64,000 bases of DNA from Bacteroides bouchesdurhonensis (GCF_900155865.1 NZ_LT707006.1:4757779-4821778); one strand, 5' to 3'; positions 1-9,731 are shown, counted from the stretch's first letter. Notes: generated from the letters alone by a model not told the origin. Made by a program: numbers and translations.

Positions 1-10
1 CATCTTCTTT

Positions 11-3000
11 TTATTTTGTGTGTTGTTCCCGGTAATCTTTGGGTGTCATACCAAAACGACGGGTAAATTCTTTATAAAAATAAGAACGGCTAGCTATACC
101 GACATCAGTAATCACATCTTGGATAGACATATCATTATTCAGCAACAAGCGTGCAGCTTTCTCCATCCGATAACTCTTTATCAAATCACCTGGAGCTACA
201 TTTGAAATTTCTTTGAACTTCCGATAAAATTGGCGGGGACTCATCGCCATACGATCAGCAATCAGCGTTGAACCCAATTCTTCCTGATTCAGATTCTGCT
301 CAATCACTTGTAACATTTTACGGATAAAATCAGCTTGTTCCGGCGTGTTACAAACAATCTGTCCGGCGAGATCACCCAAATCCTCCATATAAATCTGCTT
401 CACTTGATACTTACCATATATTGCATTATGAACAACTTCCCGCAAGAACAAAATATCATAAGGAAGTACAATATAAGAGTCTGACCATAAAATTAATTCG
501 CGCTGAATAGACGAACTAACCTTCCAAGTCAGCATAGGGATAAATGCGGTTTTCGAAAGTAATGAACGATTCTTACTAATATAATCCATAAAAACACTTT
601 CGGCATTCGCATACATCGTCATATCAACCAGGAACAGAGAGGGAGCCGAACGATGTATTTCTTCAAATGCAAGCTGCACACTCTTCACCTGCATTACAGC
701 ATATTCATCAGCCAGAAAGTTACCAATCAGCCAAGCCATTTCATCTCTATCTTCCAATAAAAGAACCGTTTTCTTTTTCTTCCCTCCGACTTCCGTCAAG
801 ATTGCCGGTTCAAAGGTTATCGTCAATTGTTTCTTATCGCCCTTATCAGTATAATGAAGTTTTGCATCAATCCGTTCTAAAGCAGACTGCACAAAACACA
901 ATAACAACTGAACACTAAACGCATGATCCGAGCTCCTTACAACATCGGAAGCAGTTTTGCCGGAAAGATGTTCAAACAACATTTTCGCCGTATCGTCTGT
1001 AGACAAGAAAAGCAACAGCATCTCCCCGTTTTCTTCCTTTACATCTACTGTAACACCCAATATGCCTTTTGTTTCGGCTACCCAGAGATAACAATAATAA
1101 AGAATACTATGTAATGCATTCTTATAAATGGGGAAAGTAAAATCCTTCGGTATGACTGATTTCACAATAGAACTATCAATCCCTTGCTCTTTCAATGTAT
1201 GCAACACAGCTAACGAAACTTCCTGTATACACATACGAGCTGCTACAATAAAACGATCCGGAAAGAATTGCTTAAGTTCTCTTCGATTCAGGTTATCCGG
1301 ACTAAGTAAAGCTGCCATTACAGTTTCACGAATTAACTCGACCGTCTCAATACGTTGTTCATAAGATATGTTTTCTGCACGCAACTGGTCACAGAAATTA
1401 TATATAAAAGTAAAACGATCAAGCACGTCCCGATTACAAGAATCGACACCTGCACTTTCCTGACGATTTTCTATCCCGCGCAAACGCTTCATCATACGTT
1501 CCTGAAGCAAATTTTTACGAAGTAAATAAACCAGATATCCTAATAGCATGATTAGTAATAAGCCATAAATGATATAGGCTGGCAGCGAACGATACCAAGG
1601 AGAAAGAACATGGACAGGAATGGAGAAGCACCGATACTCCGTATCGAACACATCATTTTTATATCGGACTTTAAATAAGTAGTCTCCTCCCGGCACACCT
1701 GTATAAGAAGCTTCATTCATACTACTGAAAGAAGTCCAATCCTTATCATATCCCTCTAACATATACGAATACTCAATATCATTCCCCGAAAGGAAATCCG
1801 GTACTACAAAAGAAAGAGTAAAAGAGACGCCTGCTCCCTCAAATTGCAAAGCTTTATCACCATTTACATAATAATCTTTCAAATTTACCTGTGAACGTCC
1901 GATACTCAATTTACGTAATAAAATATCCGGGTGATATTCAGGGACCACTGCAACCACCTTATCTAAAAACAACAATCCGTCAATTCCTCCGAAAAAAAGA
2001 TGTCCAGTATAAGGACAGCGATAATAAGCATCATCACTGAACTCCCCAATCTGTACACCTGCGCTATAATAATAAGCATGAGATGAATCGTTTTTCGGAT
2101 TATATTTAATTAATCCCCGATTTGTACCTAGCCACAGAAATCCATTTTCATCTTCCAATACCCCATGAATCATATCATTTAACAGTCCTTGCTCTCGTCC
2201 GATATAGCTGGCATTGATTTTCTTTCCCTGAAAGGATATACAAACCAATCCGGAAGTGGTCCCAACATACATGCAACCATCTTTAGCACGATGTAAGCTC
2301 AATATATCGTCTACCGACTTATGAAGCATCTCTTTCAAAGAAATCAACTGGTATTCTTCTGTCTTTTTATCAAACTTCACTAATCCTTTTTCGCGACTTC
2401 CTAACCATAAAATAGAATCTCCCTCAGCTAACATCGGATAAAACATAGCTACTTCCCGCTGTTCACTGAAGAAATGATAACGCTTCTGACTCTTAACTTT
2501 TATAGTTCCTCCACTTTTATCAAGTATAATCTTACGAAAACCAACTCCGGCTGTCACCACATAAAGTACACTATCATTCTCTTCATAAATATCATGTATT
2601 TCAATAGCCGGATCTTCCGAATCATCTTCTACCTGATGTAGCACACCGCCTTGAAATGAATAATAAAACAGTCCTGGATTTCCCGATCCAATCCAAAAGC
2701 CATCCATGTATCGGCTCTGTTTCAACTTATAAACATGAAACTCTTTATCCCATTTAATATAGGACGAAATATTTTGTTTTCCCGTTGGAGCATAGACTAC
2801 TGTTTTTGCAGGATCCATTCCATCGCTATAATGGGGAATATGCAACAAGCCGTCTCCTTTTGTTCCAAACCATAATCCTCCATATTTATCCGTCATTACA
2901 GAACGTACCTGCCTACTCAAATTAGGAGATAAATGACTAAGCATTAAGTTTGTTGCGATAGAATATTTCTTTGAATACATAATAGCCCCTTGTCCGTCCG

Positions 3001-3958
3001 ACGCAATCCAAAGAATCCCCTGACGAACATCCCGATAAATATCGTATATACGTATATTACGATCTACAATTTCCGCTTCATACTTTTCAGAGGCACTTAA
3101 TCGTACCAATCCATTCGTTCTGAAACCAATAATGATATCCTCATAAAAAGGGACAATCCCCCTGATATCTCCATACTTCTCCATCAACGAAGAAATATTA
3201 CGAATATAAATTTTAGATTTACGCGAAATATCATATACAAATAAATCCCGATCCCTATCAATAAAAACAAAAATACCATTCTGATAAAACACATCATCAA
3301 TAGGTTTTGCATGGAAATCGGTCAGTGTAGTAGTCACTTTGCCAGTGAGCGTATCTTGTTCAAAACTATCTAGTGAAAATTGTTGTAGACTACCCGTATT
3401 GGATGGAAAAAACCATAGCACCCCATCATCGGCAACAAACGAGCGACGTTCTACGACTTCCATTTCGGTAGGTAGTTCTTTAAGATGAACAAACTTTCTA
3501 TGATGAGTATTGTAATAATAGATTCCATCATGACTCACGACCCAAGTATTCCCTTTAGCATTGGAATACAGATAATAATCCCCGGAAAAATCGTAAGAAC
3601 CGACTATCTCTCGTGCATTCTGCGAAAAACGGTTTACCCCAAGATGTGTAGTTATCCACAAGCAACTACTATCTGCCTGTTGAATGGAATGGATTACATT
3701 ATTACTCAACGTTTGATCAGCAGAAAAGTCAGACCGGAATACTTCCATCCCTTTGCTATCATAACAATTCACACCATCATAAGTACCAAACCACATTAAC
3801 CCCGCTTTATCCTGAAAAAGGCAAAGTACTGCACTATTAGATAACCCTTGCTGATAATCCACTTTTGAGAAAAAATAGGAATCTTTCTCATTACCGGCCA
3901 AGCATCCTAAAGAGAATAAAAGTGTAAATATGTTCAGTATTAAGCGTGTTTTCATCAC
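11..3958 (-). CDS. HTCS-like one-protein regulator (sensor, degenerate kinase, receiver, AraC output)
   Basis: Hybrid two-component-like regulator of 1315 residues. Order seen: signal peptide (~1-22), periplasmic beta-propeller with Reg_prop-type repeats (motifs such as GLMWFGT, GLWFGTKGDG, GFLWLGTNRGL), a Y_Y_Y-type domain (~715-780), one membrane helix (~793-813), a 240-residue kinase-position region, a receiver-like domain (~1062-1180) and an AraC/HTH_18 DNA-binding domain (~1219-1315). In this family the propeller senses a glycan and the output switches a PUL. Odd: the kinase region has no recognisable H-box and no N/G1/G2 ATP-lid motifs. The receiver keeps acidic E1069/D1070, phospho-acceptor D1112 and T1144, but has Leu-Pro (1165-1166) where the conserved Lys-Pro is expected. 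It may therefore act without autophosphorylation. No SusC/D pair is in view. Family call is firm; kinase loss is read from the sequence. Confidence 0.88.
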   Translation of the reverse strand: MMKTRLILNIFTLLFSLGCLAGNEKDSYFFSKVDYQQGLSNSAVLCLFQDKAGLMWFGTYDGVNCYDSKGMEVFRSDFSADQTLSNNVIHSIQQADSSCLWITTHLGVNRFSQNAREIVGSYDFSGDYYLYSNAKGNTWVVSHDGIYYYNTHHRKFVHLKELPTEMEVVERRSFVADDGVLWFFPSNTGSLQQFSLDSFEQDTLTGKVTTTLTDFHAKPIDDVFYQNGIFVFIDRDRDLFVYDISRKSKIYIRNISSLMEKYGDIRGIVPFYEDIIIGFRTNGLVRLSASEKYEAEIVDRNIRIYDIYRDVRQGILWIASDGQGAIMYSKKYSIATNLMLSHLSPNLSRQVRSVMTDKYGGLWFGTKGDGLLHIPHYSDGMDPAKTVVYAPTGKQNISSYIKWDKEFHVYKLKQSRYMDGFWIGSGNPGLFYYSFQGGVLHQVEDDSEDPAIEIHDIYEENDSVLYVVTAGVGFRKIILDKSGGTIKVKSQKRYHFFSEQREVAMFYPMLAEGDSILWLGSREKGLVKFDKKTEEYQLISLKEMLHKSVDDILSLHRAKDGCMYVGTTSGLVCISFQGKKINASYIGREQGLLNDMIHGVLEDENGFLWLGTNRGLIKYNPKNDSSHAYYYSAGVQIGEFSDDAYYRCPYTGHLFFGGIDGLLFLDKVVAVVPEYHPDILLRKLSIGRSQVNLKDYYVNGDKALQFEGAGVSFTLSFVVPDFLSGNDIEYSYMLEGYDKDWTSFSSMNEASYTGVPGGDYLFKVRYKNDVFDTEYRCFSIPVHVLSPWYRSLPAYIIYGLLLIMLLGYLVYLLRKNLLQERMMKRLRGIENRQESAGVDSCNRDVLDRFTFIYNFCDQLRAENISYEQRIETVELIRETVMAALLSPDNLNRRELKQFFPDRFIVAARMCIQEVSLAVLHTLKEQGIDSSIVKSVIPKDFTFPIYKNALHSILYYCYLWVAETKGILGVTVDVKEENGEMLLLFLSTDDTAKMLFEHLSGKTASDVVRSSDHAFSVQLLLCFVQSALERIDAKLHYTDKGDKKQLTITFEPAILTEVGGKKKKTVLLLEDRDEMAWLIGNFLADEYAVMQVKSVQLAFEEIHRSAPSLFLVDMTMYANAESVFMDYISKNRSLLSKTAFIPMLTWKVSSSIQRELILWSDSYIVLPYDILFLREVVHNAIYGKYQVKQIYMEDLGDLAGQIVCNTPEQADFIRKMLQVIEQNLNQEELGSTLIADRMAMSPRQFYRKFKEISNVAPGDLIKSYRMEKAARLLLNNDMSIQDVITDVGIASRSYFYKEFTRRFGMTPKDYREQHTK

Positions 3959-4010
3959 AAACTATTAAAATTAGCTCACAAATAGAGGGACTATTTTTAA
4001 ATATCAAAGG

Positions 4011-4018
4011 CAAATATA
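4011..4018 (-). promoter_or_regulatory. -7 box for the HTCS-like gene
   Basis: TATATTTG on the minus strand matches the Bacteroidota TAnnTTTG box, 53 bp before the start codon. No convincing -33 TTG was found at the usual spacing. Confidence 0.5.
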
Positions 4019-4109
4019 GCAATTTAAAACAATTAGCTAAGACAGTTTTAAACCATATTTCCTTTTTGGTCCTATTTATAGAAATAGGACATCCTTCAAG
4101 AACAAAAAA

Positions 4110-4145
4110 ATAATGCTGCTATCTAGTGGCAGATAGCAGCATTAT
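4110..4145 (-). terminator. Intrinsic terminator of the DUF4827-glmM unit
   Basis: A 15-bp perfect stem (arms 4110-4124 and 4131-4145, 6-nt loop) lies 28 bp past the glmM stop and is followed on the minus strand by a run of seven T. Confidence 0.9.
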
Positions 4146-4173
4146 CTTTTATTTATTGTATTACAATTGGCTT

Positions 4174-5562
4174 TTATTTCGCCAGCTCATTAATCACATT
4201 CATTATCTGCTGACCGATCTCATCTGCTGCTTCCATGGTAGAGGCCTCACTATATACGCGAATAATCGGTTCAGTATTACTTTTACGCAAATGTACCCAT
4301 TTATCAGCAAAATCAATCTTCACACCATCAATATCATTGATTTCTTCATTCTTATAGATCTCTTTCACTTTAGCAAGAATAGCATCTACATCAATTTCAG
4401 GTGTAAGATCTACACGATTTTTAGCAATAAAATAAGGAGGATAAGTCGCACGAAGCTCACTTACCTTTTTACCTTCATGTGCAAGATGACTGAGGAACAG
4501 AGCAATACCTACCAAAGCGTCACGTCCGTAATGACTTGCCGGATAAATAACGCCGCCATTACCTTCTCCACCAATGACCGCATTGGTTTCTTTCATCTTT
4601 GTCACTACATTGACCTCTCCAACGGCAGAAGCAGCATATTCCATACCATATTTGCGAGTTACATCACGCAAAGCACGCGTAGAGCTCAAGTTAGAAACAG
4701 TATTACCCGGAGTATGTTTCAATATATAGTCAGCTACAGTAACTAATGTATACTCTTCACCATACATTGCACCATTTTCACAAATCATAGCTAAACGGTC
4801 TACATCAGGATCTACTACAAAAGCAACATCAGCTTTACCAGCTTTCATTAAATTCATAATGTCACTCAGATTCTTTTCCAGCGGTTCCGGATTATGTTGA
4901 AAATTTCCAGTTGGCTCACAGTAGAGTTTCTCTATATGCTTCACACCTAAACGTTCAAGAAGTTCAGGGAGAATGATACCCCCTACGGAGTTCACACAAT
5001 CAATAGCTACACGGAAATTTGCCTTTTTAATAGCCTCTACGTCTACCAAATCAAGAGCCAAAACACTATCAATATGTTTTTGGTTATAGGTAAGATCTTT
5101 CCGATAGGAACCCAGATGATCTACATCTGCATAATTGAACTCTTCCGCTTCAGCAATACGAAGTACTTCGTTGCCTTCTGCTGCATTCAAAAATTCACCA
5201 TGTTCATTAAGCAACTTCAGTGCATTCCACTGCTTAGGATTATGAGAAGCTGTCAGAATGATACCACCACAAGCACCTTCCATCGTAACAGCCAATTCAG
5301 TAGTCGGAGTAGAAGCCAGATCGATGTCTACAACATCCCATCCCATTCCCATCAATGTACCAACTACTACGTTTTTCACCATTTCGCCAGAAATACGGGC
5401 ATCACGTCCCACAACAATCTTGTTACTTTTCACTTTACAAGTTTTGCGAATCAAAGTAGCATATGCCGAAGTGAATTTTACAATGTCAAGTGGATTCAGT
5501 CCCTCTCCTGCTCCTCCGCCAATAGTGCCACGGATTCCAGAGATAGATTTAATTAGAGTCAT
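4174..5562 (-). CDS. glmM: Phosphoglucosamine mutase / phosphomannomutase family
   Basis: Alpha-D-phosphohexomutase of 462 residues, the usual family length. It interconverts hexosamine-6-P and -1-P (GlmM, towards UDP-GlcNAc and peptidoglycan) or mannose phosphates. Visible motifs: catalytic serine loop TASHNP with Ser106, metal loop DPDVDRLA, sugar loop GGEGNGG and phosphate loop RKSNTEPIIRVY near the C-terminus. It lies 35 bp downstream of the DUF4827 lipoprotein gene on the same strand and ends at a strong terminator, so the two are probably co-transcribed. GlmM is favoured because no other candidate is in view, but phosphomannomutase cannot be excluded by motif alone. Confidence 0.9.
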   Translation of the reverse strand: MTLIKSISGIRGTIGGGAGEGLNPLDIVKFTSAYATLIRKTCKVKSNKIVVGRDARISGEMVKNVVVGTLMGMGWDVVDIDLASTPTTELAVTMEGACGGIILTASHNPKQWNALKLLNEHGEFLNAAEGNEVLRIAEAEEFNYADVDHLGSYRKDLTYNQKHIDSVLALDLVDVEAIKKANFRVAIDCVNSVGGIILPELLERLGVKHIEKLYCEPTGNFQHNPEPLEKNLSDIMNLMKAGKADVAFVVDPDVDRLAMICENGAMYGEEYTLVTVADYILKHTPGNTVSNLSSTRALRDVTRKYGMEYAASAVGEVNVVTKMKETNAVIGGEGNGGVIYPASHYGRDALVGIALFLSHLAHEGKKVSELRATYPPYFIAKNRVDLTPEIDVDAILAKVKEIYKNEEINDIDGVKIDFADKWVHLRKSNTEPIIRVYSEASTMEAADEIGQQIMNVINELAK

Positions 5563-5597
5563 AAGTATTAACTAAAAATATTATTTATGTTAGTGTT

Positions 5598-6257
5598 CTA
5601 ATTCAGTGCTTTACTGAATGACCAAATATCGTAGTGATAAGGAATTACATAATTCGAACTTTGCAATGCAGCATGTCCCATCTTAGAAGGTACAATTAAA
5701 CGGACATGAGCGTTATTACGAACAAAAGGCAATGCCAACAGCCAACCAGCAGGTACTGTATAATCCCTCAATTGGTCTTTAACCATAAGCATCCATGAAT
5801 AATCCATTTCTACAACAGTACCATAAGCATAAGAACCCTGAACATTATAACGAAACACCAAAGGAGATGAATAAATAAGAGGATTCTCGTACCCCGGATA
5901 AAAAACGTTCAAAGATTGAATGGAGTCACTCTTTAGATTTCTTTCTATATAACGAACACAAATTTCATCATTTGTAGCAAAAGTATCCATCTTATTTTCT
6001 TCGGAACCTCTATCTACTATTTGCATATACACCCCATCAGAAAGAGCTACATATTCATTCCTATCCAAATTTGTGACTGTATCATTCCTTTCAAATTCAT
6101 CCTGCGAAATAATGTGGATTCCATTATCCCTAATAAACCTACTCACCTCTCTTTTTTCATCCTCCAACTGCTCAGCATAAGTTTTAGAATTATCACATGC
6201 CTGAAAAAGACCACCGGCAGCCATCAAAGAGAGAAATAAATATACAAGTTTCTTCAT
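5598..6257 (-). CDS. DUF4827 lipoprotein, FKBP-like
   Basis: Lipoprotein of 219 residues. A signal peptide ends in a lipobox-like sequence (AGGLFQAC, Cys21), so it is probably anchored in the outer or inner membrane facing the periplasm. It matches the Bacteroides DUF4827 family. The C-terminal half (VPAGWLLALPFV, RLIVPSKMGHAA, VIPYHYDI) follows the FKBP-type peptidyl-prolyl isomerase pattern (GW..G...L, ..LIVPS..G.G, IP....L.Y.), as in GldI-like lipoproteins. Several FKBP active-site aromatics are not obvious, so isomerase activity is uncertain. It has its own -7 box and precedes glmM by 35 bp. Confidence 0.8.
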   Translation of the reverse strand: MKKLVYLFLSLMAAGGLFQACDNSKTYAEQLEDEKREVSRFIRDNGIHIISQDEFERNDTVTNLDRNEYVALSDGVYMQIVDRGSEENKMDTFATNDEICVRYIERNLKSDSIQSLNVFYPGYENPLIYSSPLVFRYNVQGSYAYGTVVEMDYSWMLMVKDQLRDYTVPAGWLLALPFVRNNAHVRLIVPSKMGHAALQSSNYVIPYHYDIWSFSKALN

Positions 6258-6283
6258 TATCTGTTATTTAGCTATATTTGGTA

Positions 6284-6291
6284 CAAATGTA
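6284..6291 (-). promoter_or_regulatory. -7 box for DUF4827-glmM
   Basis: TACATTTG on the minus strand (TAnnTTTG), 27 bp before the DUF4827 start. A 20-bp hairpin (6314-6356) begins where a -33 box would lie. Confidence 0.55.
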
Positions 6292-6313
6292 TCTCAAATC
6301 AAGGAATAAAACA

Positions 6314-6356
6314 TAAGGAGAAGGTTAAAAGTTTGTAACTTTTAACCTTCTCCTTA
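6314..6356. terminator. 20-bp perfect hairpin between nrnA and DUF4827
   Basis: Arms 6314-6333 and 6337-6356 pair over 20 bp without mismatch around a 3-nt loop. No clean U-tract follows on either strand. It lies just upstream of the DUF4827 -7 box, so it may insulate that promoter from nrnA readthrough or bind a protein as a dyad. Confidence 0.6.
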
Positions 6357-6476
6357 CACATTTAACCATGTTATTATAATCCATATCAATCTCATCGCTA
6401 GAAAAAGCCTCTTACTTTATAAGTAAAAACATAACGATAATAATATCTTTACCTGATCATCTATTCTACTATATAT

Positions 6477-6516
6477 TTAAAAACCACCCCGACTCTTAAC
6501 ATAAAGAATCAGGGCA
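6477..6516 (-). terminator. Probable terminator after nrnA
   Basis: An 11-bp stem with two G-U pairs on the minus strand (arms 6503-6513 and 6486-6496) is followed by a T-rich stretch, 25 bp beyond the nrnA stop. Confidence 0.65.
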
Positions 6517-6541
6517 GCTTTTAGGAAAATATTCTTATTTC

Positions 6542-7579
6542 TTAGCCTTTGGCTACAAGCAAAGGCTTATACTTTTCAAGTGCCTTTTCGAAAACAGCCT
6601 TTGCTTCCGCCATTGTTCCAAAGAATTCACCTCCGGATGCATTCAAATGTCCACCTCCATTAAAGAATTCAGCAGCCACTTGATTACAAGGGAAAGTTCC
6701 TACGGAACGAAGAGATATTTTTATCATCGGCTTCTCGGTATCTTCACGCAAAAAGCAAGAGAAACATATATTTTTAATAGATAAGGGAATATTCACAAAG
6801 CCCTCGCTATCCCCTTTGATATAATCAAATCTCCCCTGCTCCTCTTTCGTAAGAGAAATGAGTGCAGCGTTATAATCAGAATATACAACCATGTTCGATA
6901 AGACATAGCCCATCAGACGCAAACGACTCTCAGAATAGGTATTGTAAACCTTGCGATAAATGTCATCTTTATCAATACCTTTGGAAAGGAGTTCACTGAC
7001 AATGAAATAGATTTCGCGATTGTTGGAGTTATAAGTAAACCCACCTGTATCCGTCATCATACCGGTATAAATACATTCGGCTCCTTCCTTGGATATGTCA
7101 CTGAAATAACCCATTCGGCAAATCAAACGAAATACTAATTCGGAAGTAGAAGAAATGGTAGGATAAGACATCGTAATCTTACAAAAATCTTCCGGATAAA
7201 GATGATGATCAATCAAGACTTTACGTGCCGGAGATGCAGCAACTGCACCTGCCATATCCTCAATACGTTTTAGAGCATTGAAATCAAGACAACAAATAAC
7301 ATCTGCTTCGGCTATCAATTTATCGGCAAAATCTTTATAACGGTCATATAAAAGGATATCCTTACTACCTGGCATCCATCTCAGAAAATCAGGAAACGCA
7401 TTGGGAACAATGACATTTACATTTTTTTCCTGTGAATCCAGAAAGTGATAAAGTCCCAATGATGAACCGATAGCGTCGCCATCCGGAGAAACATGGGACA
7501 CAATTACTATTTTGTCGGCTCGTTCAAACCACTTTGTAAAATGATCAATCTTAGCCTGTTCAATTACTTTAGTCAGCAT
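6542..7579 (-). CDS. nrnA: DHH-family oligoribonuclease / pAp phosphatase NrnA
   Basis: DHH/DHHA1 phosphoesterase of 345 residues. The family degrades short oligoribonucleotides and dephosphorylates 3'-phosphoadenosine 5'-phosphate in the cytoplasm. Motifs seen: HVSPDGDAIGSSLG (metal-binding DxD), the DHH triad in LIDHHLYP, and the DHHA1 glycine motif GGGHLNASGG near the C-terminus. Length is typical. A -7 box directly upstream, overlapping the end of comEC, suggests its own transcript even though it follows the tsaC-comEC run by only 47 bp. Confidence 0.9.
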   Translation of the reverse strand: MLTKVIEQAKIDHFTKWFERADKIVIVSHVSPDGDAIGSSLGLYHFLDSQEKNVNVIVPNAFPDFLRWMPGSKDILLYDRYKDFADKLIAEADVICCLDFNALKRIEDMAGAVAASPARKVLIDHHLYPEDFCKITMSYPTISSTSELVFRLICRMGYFSDISKEGAECIYTGMMTDTGGFTYNSNNREIYFIVSELLSKGIDKDDIYRKVYNTYSESRLRLMGYVLSNMVVYSDYNAALISLTKEEQGRFDYIKGDSEGFVNIPLSIKNICFSCFLREDTEKPMIKISLRSVGTFPCNQVAAEFFNGGGHLNASGGEFFGTMAEAKAVFEKALEKYKPLLVAKG

Positions 7580-7602
7580 ACTATAATTACTTTTTTGAGT
7601 TG

Positions 7603-7610
7603 CAAATGTA
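7603..7610 (-). promoter_or_regulatory. -7 box for nrnA
   Basis: TACATTTG on the minus strand, 24 bp before the start. A TTTG at 7633-7636 inside the comEC 3' end could be the -33 element (22-bp spacer). Confidence 0.5.
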
Positions 7611-7626
7611 CGACAAATCTTTGTAC

Positions 7627-9723
7627 TTAGAGCAAAAAGCGAATAGAACCTTCTTCAGATAATGAGATAAAACGGAAACCTAATTGCCGACATTCCTTTT
7701 CTAGAAGCAGCTTTCGTGATTCTGAGAAAGAAGCATCCAAAACGATACATGACGGAGAAAATATCCGGGTTAGCTCTTCCATATGTCCTTCATAACCTTT
7801 ACACAAATACAGATAATGAATAGATAACGGAGAAACAACAGATTTGTTTTGCCAACGATTGTCTGTGATCATACCCACACGACAGCCATGATAAGATAAT
7901 ATCTGCTGGTGACGAGAGAAACCGGCAGACTGAAAATCCGTTTTAACTTCAACAGGAGGTAAAAGTTGAATCTGTTTCCAATAGTTCGCTGCGACACGCT
8001 GTAAACGTCTCTTATCCGATTGCTGATCTCCGTAACTAAGCCATGAATGCCCATCATTTTCTATGCAATGCACCACTGGACACCCACGAACATTATAGAA
8101 GACAAGACTACGTCGAGGATGATTCGACCAATTCATAATAGAATGTCCCGTTCCCAACATCAACAAAAAGGATAAACACACCCATAAGTTTCGAAGCCGA
8201 CGCTTCATCAGGTAATACAATACCAACAATAGGAATATATAAAAGCCTGCAACTTCCCATTGATAAAGCCAAATATTATCTATGGAAGAGAAAGGTAATT
8301 GCTCTACCCAATGAACAAAATTATTAAGAGACTTAATAAGCAGCCTGCATCCTTCAGCTATCACAGATTGAAACCAGCAAAAAGGAGTCAGGCAAAGCAT
8401 CAAAACAGCCATATATAATATAATGGTTACTAAAGGAATCACTACCAGATTAGTCAATAAGAAATGAGTGGAAAAACGGGAAAAGTAAAACATAACAAGG
8501 GGAGCCGTACCCAATTGTGCGGCTATAGATACTGTCATCAGTCCCCAAACATGTTTTCCCAACCAGCCTTTTACAGGAAATAACCGATAAATCGGTTTCT
8601 GAATTAGTAAAATAGATGCCACCGCAAGAAACGAAAGTTGAAAACCTACATCAAACAGCCAGACCGGTTTACATAATAACATAAGCCATGCAACCGCAGC
8701 TAAAGTATTTAGTGAGATAGCCTTACGACTGAATACTTCTGCCACTGCTAACACAGAAAACATACTGGCTGAACGGATAACTGACGGCGACAATCCTGTG
8801 AAAAATGCAAAGGACCATAATAATAGAAGGAGAAGAAGAGCGCGCAAATATTTTCCCGCATTACCTCCCCTCACATCCAACAATTTCAAAATATAAGAAA
8901 ACAAAACATATAAAAGCCCTATATGCAAACCGGATAATGCCAAAACATGACTTGCACCAGAAACAGAATAACTTTCACGGATAGATTCACTTAGCTCAGT
9001 CTTATCCCCGACAGTCAATGCTGAAAGTACCGCTAATTCATCTCCATCAAACCCTAGTTTCCGATATAAAGCCAGCAACCTCTCCCGATAAGAGTTAGCT
9101 GTCAACCGAAGGGAAGAAACTGGAACAGAAGGTAACTTCGTCCATTTCCCGGAAGCAACATATCCAGTTCCGGCAATCCCTTTATACATCAGATAGCGGC
9201 TATAGTCAAATTCTCCAAAGTTTTTCCCGTTCACAGGAGGAGAAATTTGCGAAGAAACGAATAGTTCATCTCCATCTTGTAACCGCATTACTGACGAATC
9301 TTGTTCCAGATAAAGAATAGCCTTCCGCTCCACCGGACAAATATTAGCCGAATCATGATACTCTTCCAGAAATACACGACAAAGGTAGGACCGCTCCTTT
9401 AACTCCGGTGTATCTGTCAATCGTACCCGATAAACCGTCTCTTGATCTTTAAAGTCATAAACAGACTGTTGCAACTGCCCTGTTATTCCTATCCACCCTC
9501 CCATAAAACAAAGAGCAGAAACCGAGATGCCAAAACACCAACGCAAGGAATGACGTCGTAAAAAATAAAAAGCAAAGGACAAACCGGCAAAAAGACAAAA
9601 AAGAAGGATACTTCCAGACAGTTCAGATGTATTGTCAAAGAACATATCCCCACAAAAAACGCCTGTTATCCATGGGATAATCAAGCGTATATATGGATAC
9701 TGATGTAAATAGTAGTTATCCAA
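7627..9723 (-). CDS. comEC: ComEC/Rec2-family DNA uptake membrane protein
   Basis: Polytopic membrane protein of 698 residues. Order seen: N-terminal helices, an OB-like DUF4131 segment (~95-190), then the Competence domain with the signature HVLALSGLHIGLLY (~260) and about ten membrane helices to ~515. ComEC forms the inner-membrane channel for single-stranded DNA in natural transformation. The last ~180 residues stand where many ComEC proteins carry a metallo-beta-lactamase nuclease domain, but no HxHxDH motif is visible, so that domain is reduced or lost. It follows rpe by 8 bp, in the run tsaC-clc-fmt-rpe-comEC. Confidence 0.88.
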   Translation of the reverse strand: MDNYYLHQYPYIRLIIPWITGVFCGDMFFDNTSELSGSILLFCLFAGLSFAFYFLRRHSLRWCFGISVSALCFMGGWIGITGQLQQSVYDFKDQETVYRVRLTDTPELKERSYLCRVFLEEYHDSANICPVERKAILYLEQDSSVMRLQDGDELFVSSQISPPVNGKNFGEFDYSRYLMYKGIAGTGYVASGKWTKLPSVPVSSLRLTANSYRERLLALYRKLGFDGDELAVLSALTVGDKTELSESIRESYSVSGASHVLALSGLHIGLLYVLFSYILKLLDVRGGNAGKYLRALLLLLLLWSFAFFTGLSPSVIRSASMFSVLAVAEVFSRKAISLNTLAAVAWLMLLCKPVWLFDVGFQLSFLAVASILLIQKPIYRLFPVKGWLGKHVWGLMTVSIAAQLGTAPLVMFYFSRFSTHFLLTNLVVIPLVTIILYMAVLMLCLTPFCWFQSVIAEGCRLLIKSLNNFVHWVEQLPFSSIDNIWLYQWEVAGFYIFLLLVLYYLMKRRLRNLWVCLSFLLMLGTGHSIMNWSNHPRRSLVFYNVRGCPVVHCIENDGHSWLSYGDQQSDKRRLQRVAANYWKQIQLLPPVEVKTDFQSAGFSRHQQILSYHGCRVGMITDNRWQNKSVVSPLSIHYLYLCKGYEGHMEELTRIFSPSCIVLDASFSESRKLLLEKECRQLGFRFISLSEEGSIRFLL

Positions 9724-9731
9724 AAAATAAA

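Noticed and set aside
4126-4746. 206-codon plus-strand ORF opposite glmM
   Set aside because: It is antisense to clear GlmM motifs, has biased composition and no family resemblance. The same applies to the long antisense ORFs at 5074-5556, 35391-35705 and 61618-62109.
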